The translations under genes were made by a program, and so were the position numbers. Below the pieces are notes generated by a model. It saw only the letters and a program-made list of their open reading frames with translations, searched no databases and was not told the DNA's origin. Shown in pieces: positions 16,031 through 23,988 of a stretch of 32,328 nt of DNA. The DNA comes from Polyangia bacterium. GTDB taxonomy: Bacteria > Myxococcota_A > Polyangia > Polyangiales > Polyangiaceae. The DNA is taken from contig JAUHZF010000063.1 in NCBI GenBank assembly GCA_030426145.1, positions 1 through 32,328 on the forward strand. Direction: 5' to 3'. Within the stretch, counting starts at the first letter, position 1; every line of letters starts with the position of its first letter.

Positions 16031-16032
16031 GG

Positions 16033-16734
16033 TCAGAACACGTAGACGACTTCGAGCGGGAGGCTGATGTGCACGGCGCGCGAGGACAGGGAGGTTTCCT
16101 GCGAGCTGACCCGTTCACTGCCGGCGAGGATGCCGATGGCGAATCCGCTACGAACGCGCCAGTTGGGGTGGGGCTGGTAGGCGGCCGTGAGATGGAGCGT
16201 GCCGCTGAACCCGACGGTGGAGGTGTTCTCGTTGGCGAGGTTGCCATTGGGGAGGAGGAGGTCGCGGTCGCTGCCTCCGGCGTAGAAGCCGAGCCCCAGA
16301 CCGGGCGCGAGCCCGAATCCTTCACCGATCGGGTAGTGGTAGAAGGCGGTCGCCTCCATGAGGAAGCCCGTCTCGGTAGAATTGCGACCATTCTCGCGCG
16401 TGAGCACGACGTTGTCGACGATGAAGTACTTCCCGGTGAGAAGCAGTCGCGTGAACATCGTCTCCGACGATTCGTCGCCGCCCACGAGCACGCCGTTGGA
16501 CGTATTGGTGTAGGCGAACTGAAAGCCAGCGCCGGCCGACCAGGTTCCAGCCTCGACGCGATACACCCCTTGCGACCCCGAAGATGGAGCATTGGGGTCT
16601 TCGACCTCCGCAAGCTTCTCTCCTCGCTCGTAGTCGTCGAAGGGGTTGGGGACCTCGTCGGTCTTGGCCAAGGCGGGGCTCGCCGATAGCAATGCGGCGG
16701 CGAGGGACAGTGTGGTCAGTGCAGGGCGATTCAT
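16033..16734 (-). CDS. Small outer-membrane beta-barrel protein
   Basis: The 233-residue protein has a clear signal peptide cleaved after ASPALA (about residue 23) and a mature part of alternating hydrophobic/polar strands with aromatic girdle residues. Examples are GAGFQFAYTN, FLMEATAFYHYPIG and LAPGLGLGFYAGG, and it ends VHISLPLEVVYVF, the usual C-terminal Phe for barrel insertion. Eight strands seem likely from its size. The ATG overlaps the stop of the large OmpA-family lipoprotein gene (ATGA, 16734-16731), so the two are made together. No specific family was recognised; structural or pore roles are both possible. Confidence 0.8.
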   Translation of the reverse strand: MNRPALTTLSLAAALLSASPALAKTDEVPNPFDDYERGEKLAEVEDPNAPSSGSQGVYRVEAGTWSAGAGFQFAYTNTSNGVLVGGDESSETMFTRLLLTGKYFIVDNVVLTRENGRNSTETGFLMEATAFYHYPIGEGFGLAPGLGLGFYAGGSDRDLLLPNGNLANENTSTVGFSGTLHLTAAYQPHPNWRVRSGFAIGILAGSERVSSQETSLSSRAVHISLPLEVVYVF

Positions 16735-19700
16735 GGCGTCCCTTTCACGAGGGTGAAGCGAAGTTCCACCCGGCGGTTGGCTTTGCGTCCTTCAGCGGTT
16801 CCATTGTCGGCGATGGGCGACTCCTGGCCGCGTCCTTCGGCGGTGAGCAGGTTGGCTGGAACGCCGAGTCGGATGAGGGCTTCACGCACCGCCTTGGCCC
16901 GACGGGCCGAGAGCTGCTTGTTGAGGGCCGCATTGCCCGAGTTGTCGGTGAAGCCGATGAGGTTCACCTTCTCGAGCTGGTCGGCATTCTCCTTGAGCAC
17001 CTTGGCCAGGGCTTCCACCGAGGCCATGCTCGCAGGCGTGATGGTGGCGCTGCCCGAGCCGAACGAGATGGCCGGCGTGAGATAGAGCTGGTCACCGGAC
17101 CGCTTTACCTGGCTCGCGTCGTCAGGGATGACGAAGGTGGGTGCCGTCTTTTCGATGGCGCGGAATGCCGTGTCGGCCTGTTTGGCGAGGCGGGTTGCAC
17201 GTTCGAAGTCGCCGTCGGCACGGGCAGACTTGGCGGCCGAGAAGTCCTTCTGCGCGAGCAGCCACGCTTCGAGGTCGATCTTCTCGCAGTTTCGCGAGCC
17301 GCAGAGCTTCTGCTGGATCTCGGCCTCAGCGATGGCCTCTTCGGCCTCCGACTTCAGCTTCGGGTCGATCTTTGGCGGGTCCTTCGACTTGCGGGGCTTG
17401 GCCAAGATCTCGTTGAGCGACTCCGTCGCTTTCTCGGCGAGGCTCACGGTGTAGCCGTAGCGCTTCTCGTCGAAGGCGGACTGCGCCGACGCGATGGCCT
17501 CCTCCGCCCGCGTGAGCGCTTCGAAGTCGCGGTCGGCGCAGGCGTCGCGGCCGCATAGCTTCTGCACGACCTTCGCCTCCCGAAGCGCGGCGTCGGCTTC
17601 TTCGCGGGTGGCCTCCGGTGGCGCTTTCTCCTCGGGCTTCTTGGGCTCGCCGGCTGGCTTCTTGGGCTCGCTCGGCTTCTTCGAGGTCGTCGTCTTGCCG
17701 GCGGCGATCACCTCGGCGAAGAGCTTTTGGGCCTTGCGTGCCTGGGTGGCGGCAGCTGCGAAGTTCTCTTCGTCCCAGAGCTTGCGCGACGCGGCGAGGG
17801 CCTTCTCTCCGCTCTCGAGCTTGGCCTTGGTGTCGTCGGTGACCTTCTTGCGGGCCTGGTCGCGCAGCTCGAGGGCGCGGTAGACGACGAAGTAGGGCTT
17901 GCGCCATGGCTCCCCCCCACCGGGCACCACGCGCGGGGTGCGCTTGGGGCTTGGCTTGGTGGCGGAGGGCTCGCGACCCACGTCGACACGGTCGTTGTCG
18001 CCGTCGGCGAGCTGGGGCGCTTTCGAGTGAGCACGCTCGAAGCTGCGCTCGGCAAGCTCGGCTTCGCGCAGGGCTTCGTCGTAGCGACCGGCGCGATAGG
18101 CCGCACGGGCACGGTCTAGGGCGGCGATGCCGAGGTTGAAGGTGGTGGCGGCTTCGCCCTTCACCCCGTCGCGCACTTCGTCGCGGACCTGTCCCGCGCG
18201 CTCGATGGCGCTGTAGGCCTGCTCCCAGGGCGCGCCGTGCACGGGGCCGTCGCCTCCGTCGGCGGGGAGGGGGCGCGCGTCGGGTCCCGTGGGGGCGGGA
18301 GCTGGCTTGGCCGGCTTGGCCCCGGGAAGGGCGAGCTGCCGGGCTTCGATCGCGAGCGACAGGGCCGAGCTACAGCGCTCGGCATCGAGCTCGCGTCGGG
18401 CGGCCTCGTAGAGCGAGCGGGCACTGCGCCGACGGCTCGCGTCCATGCGCTGGCCGCTGGTGAGGGCGGTGCTCAGCCGGTCGACCTCGGCCTTGGCCAG
18501 GCGGCAGTCGGGGGCCGGACCCGCCGGCGCAGGGGTCTGCGACGGCTGCTTCTGAGCGAGCCGGTTGAACTGGCCGCGGGCCCGCGACGCGAGTCGGGCG
18601 GCGCGGTCCCACTGCTTGCCATCCAGGCTCTTGGTGGCCTGGGTCAGCAGTCGATCGGGGGCAGCCATACTCTCGGTCGACGCGCCGCGCTCGAGGGCTC
18701 CAAGCTGGGCGTCTTCGGCGCGCGTTACCGCGTAGCGCGCACGGCGCTCGGCGGCCGAGGCGGCCTTGGGTGCCTCGGGTGCCTCGGGTGCCTTGGGGGC
18801 CGGCGCGGGGGTCACGGGGGCGGGGGAGGGTTGGGTAGCCACCGCTTCGCGAACCGAGCGCAGGATCTGCTGCGCTTGTCCGGCGAGGGCCGACGTTTCG
18901 CTGTAGCCGCCCTTCTCGAAGGCTTTCTGGGCGCTGTTGAGGAGGCCCTGTCCCGCGGTGAGGAGGGTGCTGCGAGGATCGCGTCGGCGCGCCGACGCGA
19001 GCTCGACGCGGGCCGCCTGGAGCGCGGACAGCGCAGCCGCACGGAGCGCAGGGTCTTCCGCGGGGGCGGCGGGCGCGGCGGGGGTTTCGGGAACGCCCAT
19101 GCTGCGCTCGCAACGCTTGATGCGCTCCTGAGCGCGGATGGCGAACTCCCATGCTCGGAGCACGTCCTTCTTCTCCAGCCGCTCCTTGGCGAGCTCTACG
19201 ATGGCCTGGAATTCGCCGAAGGCGGCGCGGCAGGTGTCGTCACTACCCTGACCGATGAGCTCCGCACGTCGCAGCTGCAGTTCGACGAGCATGTCCTCGG
19301 TGCGCTTCTCGAGGCCGGCCGGGGCGGCGGTGAAGGTGCCGCCGTTCTCGAGCTTGGGGGCAGGCTTGGTCTTGGCCGCGGCTTCGAAGTTTCGTTTGGC
19401 GTCCTGCGCGAGTGACCTCGCCTCGTCGTAGACCTCGCCCTCGTAGCTGCTGACCGCAGCATCGAGGAGGGAGCTTCCCCCCGCGAAGTCAGGGGTTGCG
19501 TTCGCGCCGGGGACGGCGGCGGCCCGTGCCTGCGCGACGCGGGCTCGGGTGATGGCCTGCTCGGCGCGCTTGGCCAGGCTCTGGTCGGGCTCGGCGGGCG
19601 CCTCGTCGGGCGCAGCCTCCTTCGGCTTGCTCGCCTCGGCCATGGCCTTCTCGAAACCGGCGAGGGCGCGCCGACTCTCACGCAACGAGACCTGAAAGCT

Positions 19701-20282
19701 CCTCAGCTCCAGGGACTCGAGGGCGGAAGCGATGTGCGAAGCAGCCTCGGCATAGATGGTCGGTGCGAGCCGGGGCACGTCTTGCCCGATGGCCTCCGAC
19801 TGCTTCTCGCGTGCCTCGAGGAGGGCAGCCTTGGCCTCACCCTCGAGGGGATCGGGCGGCGTGTCTCGCTTCGACTCGGCGAGCTTCGCGACGAGGGCGT
19901 CGATGCGCTCGGCGAGGGCGAGGAAGCGGTCGGTCTCGACCTGTCGCTGCTCATCGGGGCTCATCGAGGCGCTCAGCCGTGCAGCGAGCACCTGGGCTCG
20001 CGCGGCGCCCACCAGGTCCTGCGCCATGCGGTAGCGTGCGGCGGAGGTGTGGGCGAGCACGACGGCGTCGTCGGTGTCGCCGTTCTCGTGAGCCTGCTTG
20101 GCGCGCCGAAGCAGCTCTTCGGCCTCGCTCAGGAGCTCGGGGCGCTCTTGTTTCAGCGTGGCCGCGTTGGGCCCGACGAGCAGTCGCTCTGCGTCGTCGA
20201 GCGCCTTGGGCTTGGGTGCCGTCGCGCACCCAGTGAGCACGGCGAGTAGGGCCGGGGAAAGCCAACCAATGGTCCGTTTCAT
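16731..20282 (-). CDS. Giant OmpA-family lipoprotein with helical repeats
   Basis: The 1183-residue protein begins with a lipoprotein signal (LTGC at about residues 16-19) and ends with an OmpA peptidoglycan-binding domain (about 1065-1183; GFTDNSG, LSARRAKAVREAL, GRGQESP and KANRRVEL). The 1000 residues between are Ala/Glu/Arg-rich helices built from units of about 60-75 residues, each with a small-residue helix, a short W/Y/F-D or G-x-Y-D-A turn, and a second helix ending near AxxxF. The last two units share KLCGxxxC (near 907 and 992). It probably spans from a lipid anchor to the cell wall. It overlaps both neighbours by ATGA junctions. A DUF4398-like character of the first unit is suggested but not certain. 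Confidence 0.85.
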   Translation of the reverse strand: MKRTIGWLSPALLAVLTGCATAPKPKALDDAERLLVGPNAATLKQERPELLSEAEELLRRAKQAHENGDTDDAVVLAHTSAARYRMAQDLVGAARAQVLAARLSASMSPDEQRQVETDRFLALAERIDALVAKLAESKRDTPPDPLEGEAKAALLEAREKQSEAIGQDVPRLAPTIYAEAASHIASALESLELRSFQVSLRESRRALAGFEKAMAEASKPKEAAPDEAPAEPDQSLAKRAEQAITRARVAQARAAAVPGANATPDFAGGSSLLDAAVSSYEGEVYDEARSLAQDAKRNFEAAAKTKPAPKLENGGTFTAAPAGLEKRTEDMLVELQLRRAELIGQGSDDTCRAAFGEFQAIVELAKERLEKKDVLRAWEFAIRAQERIKRCERSMGVPETPAAPAAPAEDPALRAAALSALQAARVELASARRRDPRSTLLTAGQGLLNSAQKAFEKGGYSETSALAGQAQQILRSVREAVATQPSPAPVTPAPAPKAPEAPEAPKAASAAERRARYAVTRAEDAQLGALERGASTESMAAPDRLLTQATKSLDGKQWDRAARLASRARGQFNRLAQKQPSQTPAPAGPAPDCRLAKAEVDRLSTALTSGQRMDASRRRSARSLYEAARRELDAERCSSALSLAIEARQLALPGAKPAKPAPAPTGPDARPLPADGGDGPVHGAPWEQAYSAIERAGQVRDEVRDGVKGEAATTFNLGIAALDRARAAYRAGRYDEALREAELAERSFERAHSKAPQLADGDNDRVDVGREPSATKPSPKRTPRVVPGGGEPWRKPYFVVYRALELRDQARKKVTDDTKAKLESGEKALAASRKLWDEENFAAAATQARKAQKLFAEVIAAGKTTTSKKPSEPKKPAGEPKKPEEKAPPEATREEADAALREAKVVQKLCGRDACADRDFEALTRAEEAIASAQSAFDEKRYGYTVSLAEKATESLNEILAKPRKSKDPPKIDPKLKSEAEEAIAEAEIQQKLCGSRNCEKIDLEAWLLAQKDFSAAKSARADGDFERATRLAKQADTAFRAIEKTAPTFVIPDDASQVKRSGDQLYLTPAISFGSGSATITPASMASVEALAKVLKENADQLEKVNLIGFTDNSGNAALNKQLSARRAKAVREALIRLGVPANLLTAEGRGQESPIADNGTAEGRKANRRVELRFTLVKGTP

Positions 20283-20647
20283 GGGTTCTCCTCCACACGC
20301 TCGCGCAGGGTTGCGTAGCTCTCTTCGGCGCGTGCCCGAGCGTAATGGGCCTTGATGGCGCCGAGATGGGCCTCGACGGCGTCGAGCAGCAAGGTCACTC
20401 GTTCTGGTTCTTCGTCCTCAGCGGTGAGGCGTTCGGCTTGCGCCAGCCACGTCTTGGAGCGGTCGAGCTCGGCCCGTACATCGTCGGCCCGCGGATTCGA
20501 TGAGAGCTCCGCCAACGATGAGGCCAAGACCTCTCGCCGTTCACTCGGCGCCATCTGGGGCACGTCGTCGGCGGTGGCGAGGTGAGATGGTGGTCCACAT
20601 GCCGCCGTCATCATGGCGGCGAGGAGGAGAGCGTATCGAATAGCCAT
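20279..20647 (-). CDS. Small helical lipoprotein (DUF4398-like)
   Basis: The 122-residue protein has a lipoprotein signal with TAAC (about residues 14-17) and then two or three amphipathic helices (about 36-120) rich in Ala, Glu and Arg. In composition and length these are close to single units of the large lipoprotein encoded next. Its start overlaps the preceding outer-membrane gene's stop by one base (TGATG at 20647) and its stop overlaps the next start (ATGA at 20282-20279). Coupling on both sides implies fixed-ratio production. Function is unknown; it could be a periplasmic adaptor or chaperone of the complex. Confidence 0.75.
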   Translation of the reverse strand: MAIRYALLLAAMMTAACGPPSHLATADDVPQMAPSERREVLASSLAELSSNPRADDVRAELDRSKTWLAQAERLTAEDEEPERVTLLLDAVEAHLGAIKAHYARARAEESYATLRERVEENP

Positions 20648-22224
20648 CAGAAGACCCTCGCTTGCAGGGTGAGGGAGATGTTGTGCACGTATTGAAGTCG
20701 ACTGATCACGACTTCGTCACGGGCCAAGAGGAAGCTGTAGGTGGTCGAAACGTAGTCCGAGACCCCTAGGTTGAGGCGGTTCTTCCAACGGAAGGGGAAT
20801 CGCTTGATGTCGCCGGCGAAGAGCTTCGTCGGGTAGAAGCTGTCGAATTCGCTCTGGAGGTTGACGTACCGGCCAATGCGTAGGCCTAGCTGGCCCGTCG
20901 CCTCAGCGCCGAACTCACGTCGGTCGTCGATCCGCACCAAGGAGAGTCGGCCGTCGACTTGTTCGTCGACGAATCGACCACCGTCGTAGAAGGCCTGGCG
21001 GGCGCTGGCGCCGACCCGGAACCCGAGGTCGAAGACCTCTTCGTCGACGGGCGTCACGCTAACGCCGACTCCCTGTTGGAGCACGACGGGGCGACCCGCT
21101 TCGTAGAGCCGCACGCGGTCGAAGGCGGAGGCTTCGGTTTCATCGACGAGGTTGCCGTCTTCGTCGAAGGTGTCGATGAGGATGTCTTCGCCCGGGATGT
21201 AGTGCTGCTCGAGGTAGCTCGTCGTGCCCTTCGCGCGGGCGTAGGGGCCGAAGACCCTCCCCAGGCGGGCGATGTAGAGCAATTCGGCTTCGGCCCGGCT
21301 GTCGAGGTTGCGGAGGGGGATGTCGGCGCCGTACTCGCTGTCGAGCCAGGCCACGGTTTGGTTGGCGTCGAGGCTGAACAAGGCGAGGTGAGGACCTGTG
21401 TCCACGCCGACCTCGAGCTCGTTGAACAGCGTGCCGATGAGGAACTCTCTGCCCTCCTGCAGCATCTGAGTGTTGCGACTGTCGAAGGCGACGGAGCCTC
21501 CGAGTACCCACCGCAGCCTCAGGATGCTCGGGTCGACCTTGACGTCGGTGTCCGCGAGGTCTGCGCGCAAGAGGTCGCTGCCATCGGCCACGAGTCGGTA
21601 GCGCAGCAACTCGCTCGGATGGAGGGAGAAGGAGATGACACCCTCGCTAGCGTCGGGATCGGAGCCGAGGGCGAGGCGGTAGCGTCCCGGCGGTAGCAAC
21701 CACGTCTGTGGCGGTGGGCCCTTTTCACTGGGTTCCGTCGTCACCGGCCCGTAGACGGTCTGCCGGTCGACGGATTGCAGCACGTAGGTGCGAGGGATGG
21801 GGGTTTGCCCCTCGTCGACCACCTGAACCCTGACGGCTCCGAAGAAGGGCTTGACCGCCTCCGTTTCTCCCGCCTTCACGTCGACGGCGACGCGGGGACG
21901 TGCGGCTTCGGCGCCGAGGCCCACCACGACGTCGTAGCGGCCCGGGGGCACGATGATTCGGCCCCCCGTGCGGCCCTGTGCCACGAGAACACCCTCGGCG
22001 TAGACCTGTACCGGCGGCTCGAGCTGCCCGCCCGATAGGGCGGGGACCAGGATGGCGCCTTGTCCGCGGGGGATGGGCGTCACATCGCGCGTTGCTTGCT
22101 CGCTCGCGATCGCGGTCGGGTCGGCGACGGTGGGTTGGGCCGCGGCGGTTCGGCACGGGCCGAGCGCCAAGAGCCCCTCGAGGAGCGCGGCCGCCGCCAA
22201 GGCGGTCAGCTTACGTCCTTGCAT
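20647..22224 (-). CDS. Outer-membrane protein with N-terminal carboxypeptidase-regulatory-like domains and barrel
   Basis: From the ATG at 22224 the product is 525 residues with a signal peptide ending near TAAAQ. A strong AAGGAG lies 8 bases upstream of this ATG, so a longer start at 22254 is rejected. The mature N-terminal part (about 45-225) is beta-rich with PPGRYDVVVGLG and LLPPGRYRLALGSD, typical of small Ig-like or PEGA-like modules. The C-terminal 280 residues have many amphipathic strands (FGPYARAKGTTSYLEQ, LRIGRYVNLQSEFDSF) and end LTLQARVF with a terminal Phe, as expected for a barrel. It is the first gene of a five-gene envelope operon and probably its outer-membrane component. 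Confidence 0.8.
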   Translation of the reverse strand: MQGRKLTALAAAALLEGLLALGPCRTAAAQPTVADPTAIASEQATRDVTPIPRGQGAILVPALSGGQLEPPVQVYAEGVLVAQGRTGGRIIVPPGRYDVVVGLGAEAARPRVAVDVKAGETEAVKPFFGAVRVQVVDEGQTPIPRTYVLQSVDRQTVYGPVTTEPSEKGPPPQTWLLPPGRYRLALGSDPDASEGVISFSLHPSELLRYRLVADGSDLLRADLADTDVKVDPSILRLRWVLGGSVAFDSRNTQMLQEGREFLIGTLFNELEVGVDTGPHLALFSLDANQTVAWLDSEYGADIPLRNLDSRAEAELLYIARLGRVFGPYARAKGTTSYLEQHYIPGEDILIDTFDEDGNLVDETEASAFDRVRLYEAGRPVVLQQGVGVSVTPVDEEVFDLGFRVGASARQAFYDGGRFVDEQVDGRLSLVRIDDRREFGAEATGQLGLRIGRYVNLQSEFDSFYPTKLFAGDIKRFPFRWKNRLNLGVSDYVSTTYSFLLARDEVVISRLQYVHNISLTLQARVF

Positions 22225-22236
22225 GGAGAATTCTCC
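22225..22236 (-). promoter_or_regulatory. Perfect 12-bp palindrome covering the ribosome binding site
   Basis: GGAGAATTCTCC is its own reverse complement. On the minus strand one half is the Shine-Dalgarno core of the first gene of the envelope operon, and the other half touches its ATG. As RNA it can fold GGAG with CTCC around an AATT loop, a short stem that would hide the ribosome site. It could equally be a protein operator or chance. Confidence 0.5.
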
Positions 22237-22420
22237 TTCGTACAGGCAAACCAAGTGACGCGAATTTCACGCGTAGGAACGGTCGCAGAGGCGATCGTGT
22301 CCCTTGTTCGAACGTTAACAGCCGTATCTGAGACAAGGCCACTATGTGGTGAAAAGGCGGAGGTCTCGACCCCGGCACACTACCGATCAGCAGCCCCTCG
22401 TGGCACTGCACGCTGTGCAG

Positions 22421-22669
22421 ATGACGGGAGCGGAAATCGTCGCGACGATGGGGGTGACCCTCCTTCTCGGGGCCTACTACCTAACGGTCACGGAACGGAT
22501 GGCAAGTGATGACTGGCGCTACCACCTTGCCAACGTGGTCGGGGCAGGGCTGTCTTGCTTCGCCTCGTACCTGCTGCGCTTCTTTCCCTTCGTCGTGCTC
22601 GAAGGGGTCTGGTGTGCGGTGGCACTCTGGTCGCTCTGGCGTGGGCGAACCTCGAGCCTCGAACCGTGA
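22421..22669 (+). CDS. Small CBU_0592-like membrane protein
   Basis: The 82-residue protein from the ATG at 22421 is mostly three hydrophobic helices (residues about 5-22, 33-50 and 52-70) with LLLGAYYLTVTERM, NVVGAGLSCFASYLL and FPFVVLEGVWCAVALWSL. The order and the N...G...FP..V.E..W pattern resemble the CBU_0592 family of small inner-membrane proteins, whose function is unknown. A longer frame to 22346 adds a basic, non-membrane stretch and is not preferred. It is divergent from the envelope operon and convergent with the FHA activator gene, with a short repeat at the junction. Confidence 0.7.
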   Translation: MTGAEIVATMGVTLLLGAYYLTVTERMASDDWRYHLANVVGAGLSCFASYLLRFFPFVVLEGVWCAVALWSLWRGRTSSLEP

Positions 22670-22680
22670 ACCTCGAACCT
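22646..22680. repeat. Short CGAACC/CCTCGA repeat at a convergent gene junction
   Basis: The 35 bases between and over two convergent 3' ends consist of four CGAACC-like or TGAACC-like units separated by CTCGAG-type pieces. CCTCGAACC and its variants recur, and parts are self-complementary. It covers the last codons of the small membrane protein and reaches the stop of the FHA activator gene, so it could have spread by slippage. It resembles, but is not identical to, the TCGNNC hexamers at 4344-4523. Confidence 0.55.
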
Positions 22681-23947
22681 AGATATCGTGCTTCTTGCGA
22701 AAGCGCAGGAGCTTGCCCCGGCTGATCCCGAGGGACGATGCGGCCGCGGTCACGTTGCCGCCGTGGGCCTCGAGCGATGCCTCGACCGCGGCTACGGTGA
22801 GGGTGGTGGTCGCCGCTGGAGCGGGGCCCAGCTGGCGCTCGAGGGACCACAGGCGCAGGCCGGGGGCCGCATCTTCGCGCGCGGCTGCGGCCAGGGTGGC
22901 GCGTAGCTGACGAACGTTGCGGGGCCAGGGGCTCAGGCAGAGCCGCTCGACGGCTTCGACTTCCACGGCATCGGTCGGCATGGCGTGACCGTCGAGCTCG
23001 GCGAGGTGGAGCGCGAGTGCGAAGACGTCCTCGGGGCGATCCCGGAGCGCCGGCAGTCTCACGCGAGCCGCCGCGAAGCGGGCGTAGAGGTCGGGGCGGA
23101 AGGTCCCCGCTGCCGACATGGCCTCGAGGTCGCGGTGGGTGGCAGCGAGCAGCAGGACGTCGACCTCGGTTGCACGGGCCGCGCCCACCGGCATCAGCTC
23201 GCGGTTGTCGACCAGGCGCAGCAGCTTGGCTTGGAGGTCGAGCGCCAGCTCGCCGATCTCGTCGAGGAAGACGGTACCGCCGTCGTGACTCTTCACGATG
23301 CCGTCGGCCCGCTCGCCTGCACCAGAGAAGGCACCTGCGACGTGCCCGAAGAGCTGCGACTCGAAGACCCCCGACGCTACGGACGCGACGTTGACCGGGC
23401 CGTAGGGCTCGGCGCGGTCGAGGGCTTGGGCCACCGCGCGGGCGCAGAGCTCCTTACCCGTACCCGTCTCGCCCTCGATGAGCACCGTGCGGGGGCCTTG
23501 CCGCGCGATCCCTTCCAGGGTGCGTCCTACGCTGCGGAGCCCGAAGGGTCCCACCATGGCACCGAGGGGAGGGTCGGGGTCGAGCGAGCCTTCGAGCGCG
23601 TGGCGGATCACGAAGAGGGTGCGGCCGAGCCTCAACACGGCGCCATCGGGTACGTCGACGGGTTCGTTCGGCGACAGGCGCTGCCCGCCGAGCCAGGTGC
23701 CGTTGCGGGAGCCGACGTCTTCCAGCCTCAGCCGCCCCCCGGTGCGGTCGAAGGCGAGGTGGGCGCCGGAGACCTCGCCGTCGGCGAGCCCCGCCCCCGC
23801 GAGCCAAGCGCGGCCGACCTGCAGTCCCGAGTCGGGCAGGGGTAGCGCCCGAGCCTGCGGGTACACACACACCAGGGCCGGGCGACCGGCCGGGCCGCGT
23901 GGCCGCTCCGGCCCCCGATGCACGGCCGTGGTGGGCGCATTCGTCAT
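22679..23947 (-). CDS. FHA-domain sigma-54-dependent transcriptional activator
   Basis: From the ATG at 23947 the protein is 422 residues. An N-terminal FHA domain (about residues 25-115) shows VGR, the EVSGAHLAF stretch and GSRNGTWLGG, the phosphothreonine-binding pattern. The AAA+ domain (about 140-355) has Walker A GETGTGKE, Walker B TVFLDEIGEL and the sigma-54 loop as GAFSGA instead of GAFTGA. A Fis-type helix-turn-helix lies at the C-terminus (about 385-422; NVTAAASSLGISRGKLLRF). It should open sigma-54 promoters in response to Ser/Thr phosphorylation of a partner, since it has no receiver domain. The coiled-coil membrane protein gene lies 41 bases upstream on the same strand and probably shares its operon. 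Confidence 0.9.
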   Translation of the reverse strand: MTNAPTTAVHRGPERPRGPAGRPALVCVYPQARALPLPDSGLQVGRAWLAGAGLADGEVSGAHLAFDRTGGRLRLEDVGSRNGTWLGGQRLSPNEPVDVPDGAVLRLGRTLFVIRHALEGSLDPDPPLGAMVGPFGLRSVGRTLEGIARQGPRTVLIEGETGTGKELCARAVAQALDRAEPYGPVNVASVASGVFESQLFGHVAGAFSGAGERADGIVKSHDGGTVFLDEIGELALDLQAKLLRLVDNRELMPVGAARATEVDVLLLAATHRDLEAMSAAGTFRPDLYARFAAARVRLPALRDRPEDVFALALHLAELDGHAMPTDAVEVEAVERLCLSPWPRNVRQLRATLAAAAREDAAPGLRLWSLERQLGPAPAATTTLTVAAVEASLEAHGGNVTAAASSLGISRGKLLRFRKKHDI

Positions 23948-23988
23948 GCCGTCCGAGCATAGGCCGAACGGTCCGGCGTCGTCAGTTC

